Source: Eupeodes corollae (Eukaryota; Arthropoda; Insecta; Diptera; Syrphidae). Taken from it: a stretch of 64,000 nucleotides of DNA. Numbering within the stretch: position 1 is the first letter of the stretch; each line of letters begins with the position of its first letter. The position numbers and the translations under genes are program-made. Under the pieces are notes generated by a model, which saw only the letters and a list, made by a program, of their open reading frames with translations, was not told where the DNA came from and did no database searches. Location of the stretch: contig NC_079147.1 of NCBI RefSeq assembly GCF_945859685.1, positions 230,822,765-230,886,764 of the forward strand. Direction: 5' to 3'. Of this stretch, positions 22,038 to 37,000 are shown piece by piece.

Positions 22038-25000
22038 ATGTTCAGTTCATTCACAGGTAAACGAAATTATGTAGTTTTTCTTTGTTTGTAGTTATTGTTA
22101 ACTATTTTGTTTTTGTTTTTATTTATTAAATCGGGCACCACCTTGTTGTATACCTTTAAAAATTCTTATGAAAATTCAACAATTTTGGATTAATTTAAAA
22201 GCATACATTTCAGGATACACTTTAATTCATTTGGTGTTTTTTTGATTGTTTTATTTTAAAAATATTGCTTTTATTTTTTAAATTGAAGATTATGTCATTC
22301 CTTGAAAATTCCTCTACATCCCACCACCTTTCAAAACAGCACCCAATAACTTCATCAGTTTTATTTTATTTTTCTTACTCACCATCGCCACCAATGAAAT
22401 ACATGTTGAGTAAGGTTTTGAAATTTAAAACAACGCAAAAGCAAAACAAGAGACTTGAACAACATGGTTTTTAAAATTTGTAAATAGGTACATTTTTACA
22501 ACTTTGTAAGTGAATATTAGTCACATCTAAAGTTTTAAAACATTGTTTTCAAGAATTTAATTTATTTATATCGAAGATTCGTTAAATTAATTAGAAAAAG
22601 TTTTATGAGTAGATTGTTTATAGTTTTAAATTGTTACTTATACAAATATACATTTTTTTAAATATTTTAACAAAAATTTGGATGTTTTTTCGATCAGTAA
22701 TTTTCCTTTTAGGAAGTTGCTGTTATTAAAAAATTCTATTTACTAGAACATATAATTTATTCATCAAAAGATTTCCTCTTGGGCTTCCAATCATTTGAGT
22801 TTCACAAAAGTTTTTGAATAGCTAAAAGAGAGTTCAAATTCAATACTTAATCAGTTTTTTAGTTTTCTTGATATGTGCCGTTTCTTTCCCTGTAACACAA
22901 AAGATTAATATTGACACTTTGTCTATGTCAGCCATTGAATTATTACGTCATTCAAAAGTCTTCAATTGACTTTCGAAACGAATTTTCGAACATGAACTTA
23001 AAACTATGCTCTTCTCAAGACAATATTGCTTCAGACATTTCGTCAAGTCTTTATAAAGATAAATCCCTACTTTATTAAAATGCGGTTTTTATAAATTTTA
23101 CTTCAATTAATTTAATCCACTTAAAATATTTATTTACTTGAGTTGAGTAGTTTGTGGAAAAAAAAAATAAAAGACGCATTAAACATTAAGTTCGACTCAA
23201 TGTCGTTTCTAAAACTTGCTATAAAACCGGCAATAAGTCACTTTTGTTTACGTGTTTTGTTTATTTTATTATTGCTGCGTACATTAAGATTCTATCAGAA
23301 GCTTTAACTAATCGATTTGGGTGGGTATCCGTATCTGGTAGATACTGTATTGCTACTTCATTTAATTCAATAGATAATTACGTCATTTTTATTTATGTTA
23401 GAAGTGTAGACATCACATTATTTTCTATATTGCTTTCCTTTTGGAATGTAAATAAAAAAACAGAAGACTTTGGGGCACAAGACTGATGATTTGAAATATG
23501 GGAACATCGAAGTATCTAACTGTTAATTTAATTGCTATTTTTGCCGGTCATTAGGAGATGGTTAATTTTGTATTTTGTTGTGAAATATTAGAATTGCCAA
23601 AATAAAACTGTGCGATTTTAATATTAATTTAGAATTAAGAATTTCTTACTGAAAGAACTTTTTTGATAAAACAAAATATATACAATCTTTTAGGATTCCG
23701 TAAATAGAAATGCGGAGATTATGCAAACTAATCTATAAAAGGTAAAAACTTTCCTTATGGAAAGTTTCGGAATCTGAAAAATAAAGTACGTAACTTTAAA
23801 AATATATAAACATTAAATTGTTTTTATTGATACAAATAAATATCATTCCTAGATATTTGTATTTCAGTGAGAAATAATTAGTTGTTTATTGGAACATTAA
23901 ACTAAAGTTATAAATGAATTTAGGATGATAATAATGTGGAAGAATGCTTAGTAGTGAATAAGAACATTAATTTGTATCTTTATTTCTGCTTTATAACTGT
24001 ATTGTTTTATCTTAAATCCTTTTAAAATTTTTCATGAACTTTCTATCAAACTGCGACTTTTTGATAAGGAAAATTAATAACCAAATAATAATAAACAATA
24101 GCTTTTCATAAGAACTTTAAAAATTATTACATTTCTATTTCTTCTTTGAAAATGTTTGAAAATGCATCTCAGTATTTTCGCAGTTTACCTGTATATGTAC
24201 AGTTCGTGTCACATGAATAGGGACAAGCTTTTTTCATTTTTTATTTGACAACAGTTTTAGTACCCGTTGCATGATGGTTAGTGCGTTGGACTGCCATGAC
24301 ATAGGTCTTGGGTTTAATCCCTGTTGTGCCATTTAAAGTTTCACAGTAATTCTTCACATGAAAAGTGCTTAAAACTGTAGGTCCCATACATTCCTGAAAA
24401 TATTACTCGCAAATAGGAATGGTTGAAACGGGCTGTTGCGCCACCTAATTTTGTTTTAATTTTTCAAATCTCAATGTTTTTTGATAAAACCGAAATGATG
24501 TATTAAGTTTATACTGGAAACAAAATGTTTGGATTAAGTTGATAAATACAAGTTTCATGGAGGGTTTTCCAAAGAAGTTCATGAAAAGTTCCTGGGCTTT
24601 TGTTTCACTTGAATAGGGACAAGTAGCAGTACCCGTAACTTGAAAGTTATGGCTGAAACACAAACCCGTTTTAGCTTGGGATTCGTCTGGGTTACGTTGG
24701 GCCTGCTTCGAGGTGGCTTTGAATGACACTTCCAATATGACATTTCTAAAATGGCACTTCTGTCATTAGCCGCTGTTATTTTTTCTCAAAATACAAAAAA
24801 ATATGAGTTTTGAAATCGATAAAATTAAATTTATCGCGAAAGTAGCTTAATTACCAATGGGAACCCCTCTAAAAGCAAATGTTTTTTGTTTGTTGAGTTT
24901 TGTATAGGTGTTGAGCTGTCAAACAAAGCAAATTTTTAGCAAATTTGAACTAGAGCTTTCGTTTGGAGTCACATTACGTAACATTACGTTATTTCCTTAT

Positions 25001-28000
25001 ACGATTGTTAAATAAAACGTGAGGTCGAAGCTGCATTGTGATAGCATGCATTGAATTCCTTTAGCTGAACATGTAAACGTCAGGCGGAGCCGAAGCTGAG
25101 GCGTGTTTGTGTTTCGGCCATTAGTGCGTTGGACTGTCATATGTCAAAGGTCTTGGGTTCAATCCATGCTGTGCTACCGAAAGTTTTTTTTTCACGGATA
25201 CTGCCTCTTGCGAGGAATTGACAAATTCTCCAAGAGTAATTCTTGTCATGAAAAGTGCTTTCTAAAATAAGCCGTCGGATTCGGCTTAAAACTGTAGGTC
25301 CCCTTCATCCTCGAGAACATTACTTGCACACAGTTTGACGCTTTAAAGTAAAGAAAATAACAAAAAGTGTTCTGGTTTAGATAAATACTAGTTTTATTGA
25401 ATGGATTAAAATAATTTTTAGTAATTCGTGCTACATTCTGAATTACTTTAAGAAATCTGTGGTGTATTGAATTATAAAGTGTTTTCAGATAATTGAGTGA
25501 TATTTAGGCCCAGGACCGTTTTATGGCTTCAATAATCTCTTCGGTTTTTTTGATATTGTTGTCCTTGTTCATAGACTTTTCTTGAAAGCCATCCCCACAC
25601 GTTTTCCATGATGTTTAGGTCAGGAGAATATGGAGGCCATGTTAATAGGTTCACCTTTGGCTCCTGAATATAGGCTTCTGTTGTCCGTGCTATATGTATT
25701 GGTTCATTATCTTGTTGAAAGTTCCATCTTGATCCACTAAACACTAAATAATTCAGAAAACTGCGGATAAGCTTGCTCAAGAAACGATTTTATGTGATTG
25801 CCTTAATTTTAGAGCTTTGAAAATCTAGCTCCACTGTCCTGTAATAAGGGATTGCTTCCCATACCATTACACCGCCTTCTTTGCTGTGTAATTTTTTAAA
25901 TTACATTTATTCCTTTCTTAAATCATGGAAATAGCAGCTATATCCATCAGGTCCCCCTAAATTAAATTTGTTTCCATCGGACCTAATATGATTTTTTGCA
26001 AAATTAGGGCGTTGGCTCTTGTGTGCAGCATTCAAAAGTGGGTTTGCCTTCTGCACTCCCGAGTAACAGTCGATCAAGTAGAATTTACCCCAGCTTCTGC
26101 TTTGATTTTACTGATGGAAAGCCTTGAAGTTGATGCAACTTTCACTATCAACCGCCTTTTCTGAAAGGATATGGCTTTCTTGACTCTTCCTTTGTGGTTT
26201 TTCCATACCTATCTCGGTCCATAAGGTAGTTGGCTTTGGCTCTTTCGTGCAGCATTCAAATGTGGTTTTGCCTTCTGTATCACCCGAGTAACAGTCGATC
26301 TGCTAGCATTTACCCCAGCTTCTGCCTTGATTTTACTGATTTGAAGCCTTGAAATTAAAACAGCTCTCACTATCACCCTCCTTTCCTGAAATGATGTGGC
26401 TATCTTGACTCTTCCTTTGTGGTTGTTTTCATAGCTACCTGGGTCCTTGATTTTTTCAGATTTTGCTGGCTATAAAACTGATGGTTTTGCCGAGATCCCG
26501 GTAAGCTCGAATTTTTCCTATTTTCTCCTTGGTTAGACCCTTACCTCTTCCCATACTTCTTGATTCTATCAATTTAATACTCGTACTTAGCTCCTAAACG
26601 ATGAGAGTATTCTTTAATCTGATTTAAAATAGACTAATAGGTACATTTAGATCTTGTCCCTTTTGATATGACGCAATTTCTTATGACCTTTTTCCGAAAA
26701 TATGCCATAAAACTTGTTTTTAACAACGTAATCCAAGAACTTGTTTGCAATATAAACGTAATACATACCTCATTCATTCCACATTTTTGTTTGTCCAAAA
26801 AACCTATTCTCTTGATAAATAAAGTCCAATAAAAACGAAAAAAGCTAGTCCCTATCCATGTGACACAAAGTGTATGTAAATATCTTTGATCTTGCGTTCT
26901 TTTAAAAAATGTTATTGCTAAAGTTAGATAAGAAATTTAAAAAGTTTGTATTTAATGATATTCAGAAATTTCGCTTGAGACATCTTTTGTTTTCTCTTAA
27001 AAAAAATACCTGTTCGTATTTTGAAGATCAAAATGAAACCTCTTAGTGGAAAACCTTATAAATACTTATTTTAAAAGTTGTCGCAAAGAGAAAAGCAATT
27101 AAAGAAAATCATAGTTTCCTTTACGAAAGAATAAACCAAAGGCACATGTATTTTTACTTAATTTCAATAATTCCTGTTGCGAATCAGTAAATTCTTCTAT
27201 AAGTAAAAAGCTTATACATTAAGTAATAATGTTTTGTCATTTGTACGAATTTTAAGACATTAAGTTCCATATTTTTCCACATCATGATATAAAGTCATAA
27301 GTATATGTACCTACTCGTATGTTGCAGAATAAAGTCAGTAAAGATTAAATAAATATTTGTAGATATATTTTTTTTGTAATCATTTCAAATTGAAAATATT
27401 TTGATTGTTTTCTGTTAATCATTAAGTTGACCTAAGCAAACAACAATAAAAGCTATTGTCATTCCAGTCTCCTAATGAATAAGCAGTAAATTGTATTCTC
27501 ACCGAGATTTGTTTAAAATGCATGAATTCTCAGCTAAGTGACATCAGTCTTGTATTCCTAGTTGACATTGACATATCGGTGATAATTTTCTATAGTAGCT
27601 TTTATTGTTTTAACTCGAATTTCAAACTTTAAGTGTTAATATTATTATTAATAAATACTAAAATGGAAGGAATAACATGTACGTATAAATATAATTTTAA
27701 AAACAAATAAAACAGCATACCGAAAAAAAAGAAATATTGAGACAGAAAATAGACCTTCCAGATCTTCTTGTTAACTCTGAACTTCGGGAGAATAGTGTTT
27801 TTTTGTCAGGAAAGTTGATTTCGGTCTCTAAATGTCATGATATTTGTGAAAAGTTTCAATAACAAGGCTTCTTTAAAAATGAATATGTTAACTTTTAGGT
27901 ATTCAATGTGTTGTTTAAGTTTCAAATTGTGTAGTAGAGCCGTACTTTAAAAGCCATTGTTATCCTTCATCTCAAGCCATGTGTTAATAGACAAGAATAA

Positions 28001-31000
28001 ATTATTTTCAAATATTTTTAATTTTAAGTTTCAAATCAAACAAACAATCTCCAAAAGCACCAAAAACTACCGCACACATTTCCTATATTGCCTTCACATG
28101 CATCTTTTTTTAATTTATTTTCCACTCAAATTTCTATTTATAAATTCTTTTATTCAAATAAAATTTTTCTAATATTATTTTTTCTTATGGAAAAATAAAA
28201 CAACAAAATTTTCTTTTTCTATAATTTTTATTTTTAATTACAAACACGCAGACAGTTCAAAATGTAAGTATTGCGTAAAACATTAAAAAAAAAAACTTTT
28301 ATAAAATAAATTTTGAATGAGCAACAAAAATTATAAAACAAAAAAGTAGATCTAGATTGTGACGTAGAATGAATTAGATTGATTGTATTAAAGATGGATG
28401 TATGGAAAAAAAACATAGATTTAGTTTTTTTTCATAAGTTTTGTAGTGATTTTTTGAATAAGCAAGTTTCTAGTTCGTATAACTTTTGAATAGAAAACAT
28501 CTTTAGACTCGTAGTTTTAAACAATTGAAAACAAATATTGACCACACCTTAAAGTATGAAATTTTGCAGAAGAATATTTTTATTCAAAGCAATTATATTA
28601 TTCAATATCAATATGGATTTATTTGGAAGCTTCTAAATACTTTTCACAATAGAAAACAGCGATGTTCGTAATTTCATAAATATCATTCACATTTTATAAA
28701 CAAATTGTTTAATTGTTAATTCTGTTAATTTAATTTATTGCAGTAAATATTTAGCGAGTTATTTTTAGCAAATATAGCTGATAATTAAAGAACACAAGAC
28801 TTATAGTCCAGGGAAATATAGCCATTCGCATGGAAAACAAAGGTCTTTACATTTCTTAAAAAGTACATTCAAAATTCGTAGACATTTCTGGGGCATGATT
28901 GCGTCTCAATACTTTGCCTCAATTTCATAATATAGGGCTTATTATAAAGGAGCATAACAGAAAATAAACTTTTTCCGAAACAGAAAATGAACATTTTCCA
29001 AAACAGAAAATGAATTTCTTTCAAAACAGAAAATAAACATTTTTCAAAACAGAAAATGAATATTTTCCTAAACAGAAAATGAACATTTTTCAAAACAGAA
29101 AATAAATATTTTCCAAAACAGAAAATGAATATTTTCCAAAACAGAAATGGAACATTTTCTAAAAAAGAAAATAAACGTTTTTCAAAACAGAAAATTTATA
29201 TTTTCCAAAAACATAAAATGGACATTTTGCAAAACAAAAACTGAATATTTTCCAAAACAGAAATTAAAAATTTTCCGAAACAGAAAATGAATAGTTTCTA
29301 AAACAGAAAATGAACATTTTCCAAAACAGAAAGTGAACATTTTCCAAAGCAGAAAATGGACACCTGCAAAACAGAAAATGAACATTTTCCAAAGCAGAAA
29401 ATTATCATTTTCCAAAGCAAAAAATGAACATTTTCCAAAGCAGAAAATGAATATTTTGCAAAACAGAAAATAAACTTTTCCCAAAACAGAAAATGAACAT
29501 TTTCCAAAACAGAAAATGAACATCTTCCAAAACAGAAAATTATCATTTTCCAAAGCAAAAAATGAACATTTTTCAAAACAGAAAATGAATATTTTCCTAA
29601 ACAGAAAATGAACATTTTTCAAAACAGAAAATAAATATTTTCCAAAACAGAAAATGAAAATTTTCCAAAACTGAAAGTGAACATTTCCAAAGCAGAAAAT
29701 GAATATTTTTCAAAACAGAAAATGAATATTTTCCAAAACAGAAAATGGACATTTTCATACATTTGATGATTAAAAGTGTTACAATCTTTCTTGTGTAGAT
29801 TTATTAAATTCCCATAGAAAGTTATTGTAAAGGTTCCGATTTGTCAAATTGACAATTTTGACATTTCTTGACGTTTCAAGGTCAAGTCGAAATAAAATAT
29901 TTTTAGAAAGATGTCGTTCACGACGTTTTTTCGTCGTTCATAGCTCAAGAACCAGAAGAGATATCGACTTCAAATAAATTTTGTTATACAGATAATAAAG
30001 CAGAAAGATGGAGAAAGGGCTGTCAAGAAAATTGAGTGTGTGGTTTTCTTACCATAGGTGAACATTTTGGTTAACCCTAAATATCTTATGAACCAAAAAT
30101 GCTTGAGACTTGAATTAAATTTTATATAATATATTGTAACGTGATACCAATTCATAGTTTTTTTTATAAATCAAAAAAAGTGAAAAAAAAAATTGTCACC
30201 TCGAAAATTTTACGAATACAAAATGATTTTATCTCCGAAACTATTTTGTGCAACAAAAAAAAATAACATTTTTAACATTTTGTAAGATTTTGAGAAAAAT
30301 CGAAGTGTCAGTTTTCTTTACAAAAAGTAAAAACTTAAAAGAAAATTTAACAAAAGTTGGTAAAAATTGATTTTCGACTCAAATATCTTTTTAAAAATTT
30401 AAGATTATGGCTTCCAATTAATTTTAACATATAAGAAATATTATTTTTAACATTTCGACAAATTTTGAGAAAATCGAATTGACAGAAAATCGAACAAAAG
30501 TTGGTAAAAATTGATTTTCGACTCAAATATCTTTTCAAAAGATTATAAGAAATATTATTTTTAATATTCTGAAAAAAATTAAGAAAAATCGAATCTACAG
30601 TTTTTTTTACAAAAAATAAAAACTTAAAAGAAAATTTAACAAAAGGTGGCAAAAATTGATTTTCGACTCAAATATCTTTTCAAAAGTTTGAGATTATGGC
30701 TTCCTACTAATTTTTACTTGTAAGAAGTATTGTTTTCAACATTCAGACCAATTTTAAGAAAAATCGAATTGACAGTTTTTTTACAAAAAATATAAACCTA
30801 AACAAAAAATTAATAAATGTTGGTAAAAATTGATTTTCGACTCAAATAGCTTTTCAAAAATTAAAAATATTGTTTTAAAATTTGTTTTATTTCACAGAAA
30901 ATATTTTTTTCGATATTCATATTAATTCTATTCATCAAATTTGTAAAAATGTAAGAAATGTTACTTAAATTAGTAAAAATTTGTTTTCGACTACAAATCT

Positions 31001-34000
31001 ATTTAACAAAACAAGATTTTCAAACTAAACTATTTCCGTATATGAAAAATATTGTTAATAACTTTAAAATTTTGAAGAATAATTCAACTGACAACTCTTC
31101 TAACCCAAGACGAAAACCTACAAACAAGCAAGACAAATCGAGAGACGGAATGGGAAGTTATCAGTGTTTTTTGCAACCCAGCCTCTTTTTGAACATTTTA
31201 ACAAGCTATTTTTTTCAAGTAATTTTGAAAAATACTGAACTTTAAGACCCAGCCCTACTCCAAATTTGTCGGTACTTTTCAAGAAGTATTAAATGTGAAC
31301 TAAGGACGCTTCTCATCACAATTCAGATTTTGTATCTTACTTTCCTCGACTATAAGTTACTTGTGAAATTTGCTGAAATTATTGTTTTGGATGAACGTTT
31401 CTTTTATTTTCTCATTTTATTAAGGGTTTAAAATATATGATATCTCGAAACGCTGTTATAATTTAACAAACTAAATAAAAATTTCTTTTAGTTTTTTTTT
31501 AGAGTATATACCTAAACCGTTAAAATGAAGCATATTTTTGTAGATAAATGTATGTACATAATTGAAATAAGTACCTAACTTTCACCCTTTTCTTCTGATA
31601 AAGTCCTCAAAATAATACCAGAACCTACTCTTTCTCCCTTCAAATGAAATTTTTATAACTTTATTAAGGCATCATGATTTTAACAATAGCCCAATAGCAA
31701 TAAAGTAAAGTAAAAAGTCTAGATTTTAATCATCTGGCGCCTTATTATACATGAACAGGTACTTTTATATAAAATACCTATAAAGATTGACGTAATTTTA
31801 TCATCATCATTCATGAATCATGATTTTTAAAAAGAGCTTTGACTTTTTAAAGCCGTGAAACAAAAGTTTTGATGATGACGGAGTAGATGACTCAGTCAAA
31901 AAAAAAATATCAAGAATACAAATTATAAAATTCCTTTAGTTCAAAGCTTTGGAAATATCTTAACTTAGCTAACTTGCCCTTGAGAACGCGTTGCGGACAT
32001 GCGCTAGAACAAAGTTAAACAAAGGAAAACTAAAACACAAATTTTCCTAACGAAATTTCTCAGTAAATACGTTTTGTTGAAAAATGAAAATGCGCAAAAT
32101 GTCTCATCACAGTTTCGCTTCAGAACTTCTAGTGCTGGACCAGGGCTGAAGCAATTTATGTAAAGGCCTTAACTTAAAAATAAGTTGCATCTTAATAATC
32201 TCAAGCGCAAAAAGTAAGTCATTATTATTTTTTTTATGTTCTATCTTAAGTTCAGACCATCGTAGTCTTCTGAAAACTTTGAACAGTCTATTTAAAGTAT
32301 CATAAAAATAAGTTGCATCTTAATAATCTCAAGCGCAAAAAGTAAGTCATTATTATTTTTTTTATGTTCTATCTTAAGTTCAGACCATCGTAGTCTTCTG
32401 AAAACTTTGAACAGTCTATTTAAAGTATCAATTTTGTTCAGCTTTATATGATGGACATCTTTTAGAGTATTTCTTTAGTGGAACGAAACAATTGAAATTA
32501 TGTTGAGCATTACATTTCATTGAATTACTTTGAAGCAAGTATGACCAGAAAAATGTGGACCCACAATTTTCTATTAAGCCCAAAAAGTCTAGAAATTAAG
32601 AAGTTTCGCTTTTCTTTTAAGAAAGAATTTTTTTAAATTTAAATGTACTGTGCCAAATAAGCCCTCCCATTCTTTGATATGCCAAATGTTATTTGATGAG
32701 ATTAAAGAGTTCTGTTCCTTAAAGATTTGGTTCTAAACCATATGCTATTTCTTATTTTTGTACCTCTTAACACTTTTTATTTCGTGTAATCCGGCACTGG
32801 TCAGCACACGAAAAGAGTTTTAAAAATAGAACAATATAAAAACCACATGGACTGGAAACACGAAATCAGATCCACCAAGTAGCACAATTGTAGCAGCTAC
32901 ATAGTGGAACGGGTCCAGTAATGGCTATAGAAACATCGCGTGCATTCAGATAAATTCAGTTCTCCCCCCCCCTCAAAGCCAGTTTTCTACATTTAACTAG
33001 CTTCGACGACAACATACAATAATAATATATTCAGAATGTAAATCCATAGGTACAAAAATATTATAACAAAGCTGGAAGTGGTATAGAACTTAGTGTTGGA
33101 AAATTTAATGGTGAGACCGCAACATCGCACTCCAACTCCGAAAAATAATGTATAATTTTAGTATGATGTCATCTACCCAACTCAAGGTTAGGACTTAATG
33201 GCTATATTGCTATAGCAAGACACAAATATACATAAACTTGGCTATAGGTTTGACAGTAGTCGTGTTATTCTACCACAGTTCAGTTGATGGTTAACAGAAC
33301 GGGCTATAAGAGAAGATGTGTTCTTTTAATTTCGTTTTTCAGTCGATAAAATATCAGCTGATTCAAACATTATATAGAAGACTGATGGTGAAGAGTTTGA
33401 GTAATGGCACAGTATTTTTTGACCTAATGCAAGTTACCAGCTTTTGAAGTTGAAATGAGATTACCGATTAGTGACATTGGCAGGGACAGTAGATAAATTT
33501 ACAAATTGGTAAGGAAGGCGACACGAACGTGCTTGGAAAAATAAATATACGTTTGAAAAGAAAAGAACTACTAAAGTAATTTTAGATGAACTGCATTATA
33601 AGAAAACAATCTTTGGAAATTAGAGGAAAAGTCCGAAGAGGTCGTCTTTTAGGTTGGGGAAACATAACATCGTTATAAAAATTCAATTAAATGGATGAAA
33701 TTAAATGCTATTAATGTATTATTGCATTATTATTAAGAACAAACATTTCCCATAACTTATGGAACACAACGTTGATTCTTAAATTCTTATAGGAAGTCAT
33801 TGTAATCGGTACGATTTGTCAAATTGAAAATTATGACATTTTGTCGAAATATCGACTTCAAATAAATTTTGTTCTACAGATAATATTGCAGAAAGATGCG
33901 GACAGGACTCTCTACAAATTTGCGTGGTTGATTTTTTTTACCTAGCACTTTAAAAATACGGTGAACAGTTTGGTTAACCCGAAATATCTCTCGAACCAAT

Positions 34001-37000
34001 AACGCTAGTGACTTGAATTAAAATTTATAGTATATGATACCAAGCAAATATATTGCTCGAAAAAAAATCAAATTAACGGTTTTTTTATAAATAAAAAAAC
34101 AAATATTTGACACCTCGAAATTTTTAAGAGGAAAAAATGATTTCATCTCCGAAATAATTTTATGGTTAAATTTTGAGAAAAATCAAATTGACAGTTTTTC
34201 TTACAAAAAATAAGAACCTTAAAAAAACGAAGTTGGTAAAAATTGATTTTCGACTCAAATATTTCTTCAGAAATTTGTGATGTTGGCTTCAAATCAGTTT
34301 TATCTTATAAAATATATTGTTTTCAACATTCTGTAAAATGTTGACAATAATTGACAGTTTTTTTTAACAAAAATAAAAACCTAAACAAAAATAATAAAAG
34401 TTGTTAAAAATTAATTTTCGACTTAAATATATTTTCAAAACTTTGAGATATTAGTTTTAAGTTAATTTTATCTCATAAGATATATTGTTTTTGACATTCA
34501 GTAAATTTTTATAAAAGTCCATTGGTCATTTTTTTTATACAAAAATAAAATAAACAAAAAAACAGATTGTTTTTCGACTAAAAATCTCTTTAACAAAATT
34601 AGGTCTTGAAATCAAACAATTTCATCAAATTCAAAATATTGTTGGAAATTCTTAATTTTTTTAGAATAATTCAACTGACAACTTTCTTTTTAACAAAAGA
34701 CGAAAACCCACAAACCTTTTAAGCGAGACAAATCGACAGAAGAATGGGAAGTTATCAGTGTGGGTCCAATCCTATTTTTGATGCAGTCAATTGACATCCT
34801 CAATACCTAGATTTGGGAAATTAATTTGTAAAATATTTTGCCATAGGCTATATAAAATTTAACTAGAATTCCTCTAAGTTAATGTCATAGATTTCAATTA
34901 CAGAATTTCGTCAACGTATCTGTTAGTGGCTTTATTTCCCCCTCCGGGCTTTAAAATTAGGATGTTTTAACTGCTACAAATACACCTTTGAAACCATGTG
35001 AAAATCTTCGCAATACATGTTTGCGGTTAACTAAAATTACAGAATTTGGTCACAGGCAACGAAAAGTATCTGTCAGTGGGGTCTGCAACCAAGTCTTGAA
35101 AAAAATTGCGACATTCTCTGCTTGGTAGCAAACAAATACACCTTTGCAATAATTTAAGCCGGATTGATATTTATTAACTTTATTTTGATATACGAGTTGT
35201 CCAATGATACCACTACTCTACAATACTTACTAAATTGTAACTCTCTGTCGATACATTTGATTTTTGACAATATTCAGCAGGTTTTCTAGCTGTTATGAGG
35301 CAAGGGCGGATTCACATTTTTATTCAGGGGGGGGGGGGGGGTAGGTTCACGCACTTAACATATAGACGAGTTTTTACTTACCGCTTAAAAATGTTCTTTG
35401 AAGAAGGCTAACAAAATTTAAATAACATAATGTGCATCCTAACATTAAATGTACACATTTCAAGGCTAAAGTGACAACTTTAATTATTAAATTATTTGAG
35501 AACACTATTGTTCAGCAAGGTATAGTTTAACTATTTAATTTAATAGACTTTCTTCATATGAAAGCATTTCAAGATTCTAACAGTTTTCTAAGTATGCCAT
35601 ATTTAAGAGCAAAACACAATAGTTAAGAGGGTTTTATTGCTTTCATGGAGAAATGTTACGAATTGTTTTAATACTTTGCTTTCTTCCAAAAAGAATATTT
35701 TCTTTTTTGTTGCCATTTATATCAATTTGAAAAACGCTACAAAAACCCAGAAAATAAGAAAGAATCTGATATCAATAATTTTGTGTTTTTTTTTTGACGT
35801 AGTCTTTTCGGACTCAATTTTCGGGAGTCTATTATTACAATCGCTACCAGTCTGCTTAGTCGTAGATTTGAGCTGATGCTTCATCTTAAAGGAGTCAACA
35901 AAACTTTAAAATTGTAGAGAGAAACATTTTTGGTTCTTGAATTTAGGGAAATAAGTGCTTTAAGTACATAATTTCTCTGAATATAAAAAAAAAAACTAAG
36001 GTAAACAAATAAACTGGGAAGAAATGTTTGTATTGCAGTCACAAATTACACGTTTTTCACTTTTCACTTCAGCTATCAAGAAATTTAAAGCTTTTATATA
36101 AATAGATATGAAACGTGGATTTTGTTTTTCAAGTAGCCATTAGTTCAACAAAATTGTGACTTTTGCTGTTATTGGGACATTTATATTCTTGAAACTCGTG
36201 TTTAAAACTCAGTTCTAGAACATCTAAAGCAAATTCCCTTCAAAATGTAGATTTCTTTAATTTGCTACGACCTTAAAAGTTAATTTCAACACGAAGTCAA
36301 TTTTGAACGAAATATATTGCTCGGCCGCAATACCTGCAAAAAAAATGTTCTCAAAAATTTAAATGCCATTAAAAAAATAATGACATTTTCGATCATCAAT
36401 TTGAAAATTTTACCATAGACAAAAGCTTGCATTTAAAATTTGAAAACAAAATAACTGCCTTATGAGGGGTACCCTTCTGAAGCAATATCAAAACATGATT
36501 TTCCTGTAAAAAGAAGCCGAATTAGGAAAAAATTATAGAAAGTTCTAAAAAAATCAGTGGGTTAATTTCTGAATTCTGAATTCTAATTACTGAAAAATTT
36601 GTATGGGGAGTGCTGTTACTTTAAATATTAAAACATAAAAAAAAGCCTTAAGTTAATCGGCACAGTGGTTTATGCTTTAGGGGCCAGGACAGGCAGATAG
36701 ACGAAAGGTATGGGTTTGGTTTGATTCGAACTTTTTTACGAATGCAATACTTGCCATATAAATATGTAGTTTCTATATGTCGCAAGTAAAAACCACTTCA
36801 ATGTTCACTATTTATGATGTGCATACAAAAAATAAGATTGAATTGAAGGCTAGTTTCAGGAATTTAAGGGGAACTTAATATAAAATTGAAGATGTCTTAT
36901 TCAGAGTCTCTTTTTTTATAAACATAATTTAAAGCATACTCAAATTTTAAATGTTCTTGACAACAAACCACTTTCTCGCGAATGTCGTTAAATTACTAAC

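Larger units (their letters stand above)
24200..26872 (-). mobile_element. Tc1-type DNA transposon with IR/DR ends, carrying two SINEs and a broken transposase
   Basis: The ends are CAGTTCGTGTCACATG (24200) and, inverted, CATGTGACACAAAGTG (ending 26872), flanked by TA at 24198-24199 and 26873-26874. Inner direct repeats lie at 24601-24624 (TTTCACTTGAATAGGGAC) and 26653-26676 (GTCCCTTTTGATATGACG), so it is of IR/DR type. The transposase is on the minus strand: N-terminal HTH near 26580-26000, catalytic end at 25780-25529 with FQQDNEPIHIAR ... PYSPDLNIMENVW. D-to-E spacing is 34, as in Tc1 (DD34E). Part of the HTH region is duplicated in tandem (period 224 bp). SINEs sit at 24259-24452 and 25114-25332. 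The element is dead. Confidence 0.85.

Noticed and set aside
24259..24320. tRNA gene candidate from A- and B-box-like motifs
   Set aside because: Arms do not fold as a tRNA and the sequence recurs as the head of a SINE.
29182..29622. Minus-strand ORF of 146 codons rich in Phe, Cys and Lys
   Set aside because: By-product of a minisatellite with few stop codons; no start context, no homology.
28956..29754. CRISPR-like array
   Set aside because: Repeats are contiguous and degenerate with no unique spacers; this is a eukaryotic minisatellite.
35637..35876. 79-codon ORF in intron 1
   Set aside because: AT-driven composition and no homology; looks like chance.
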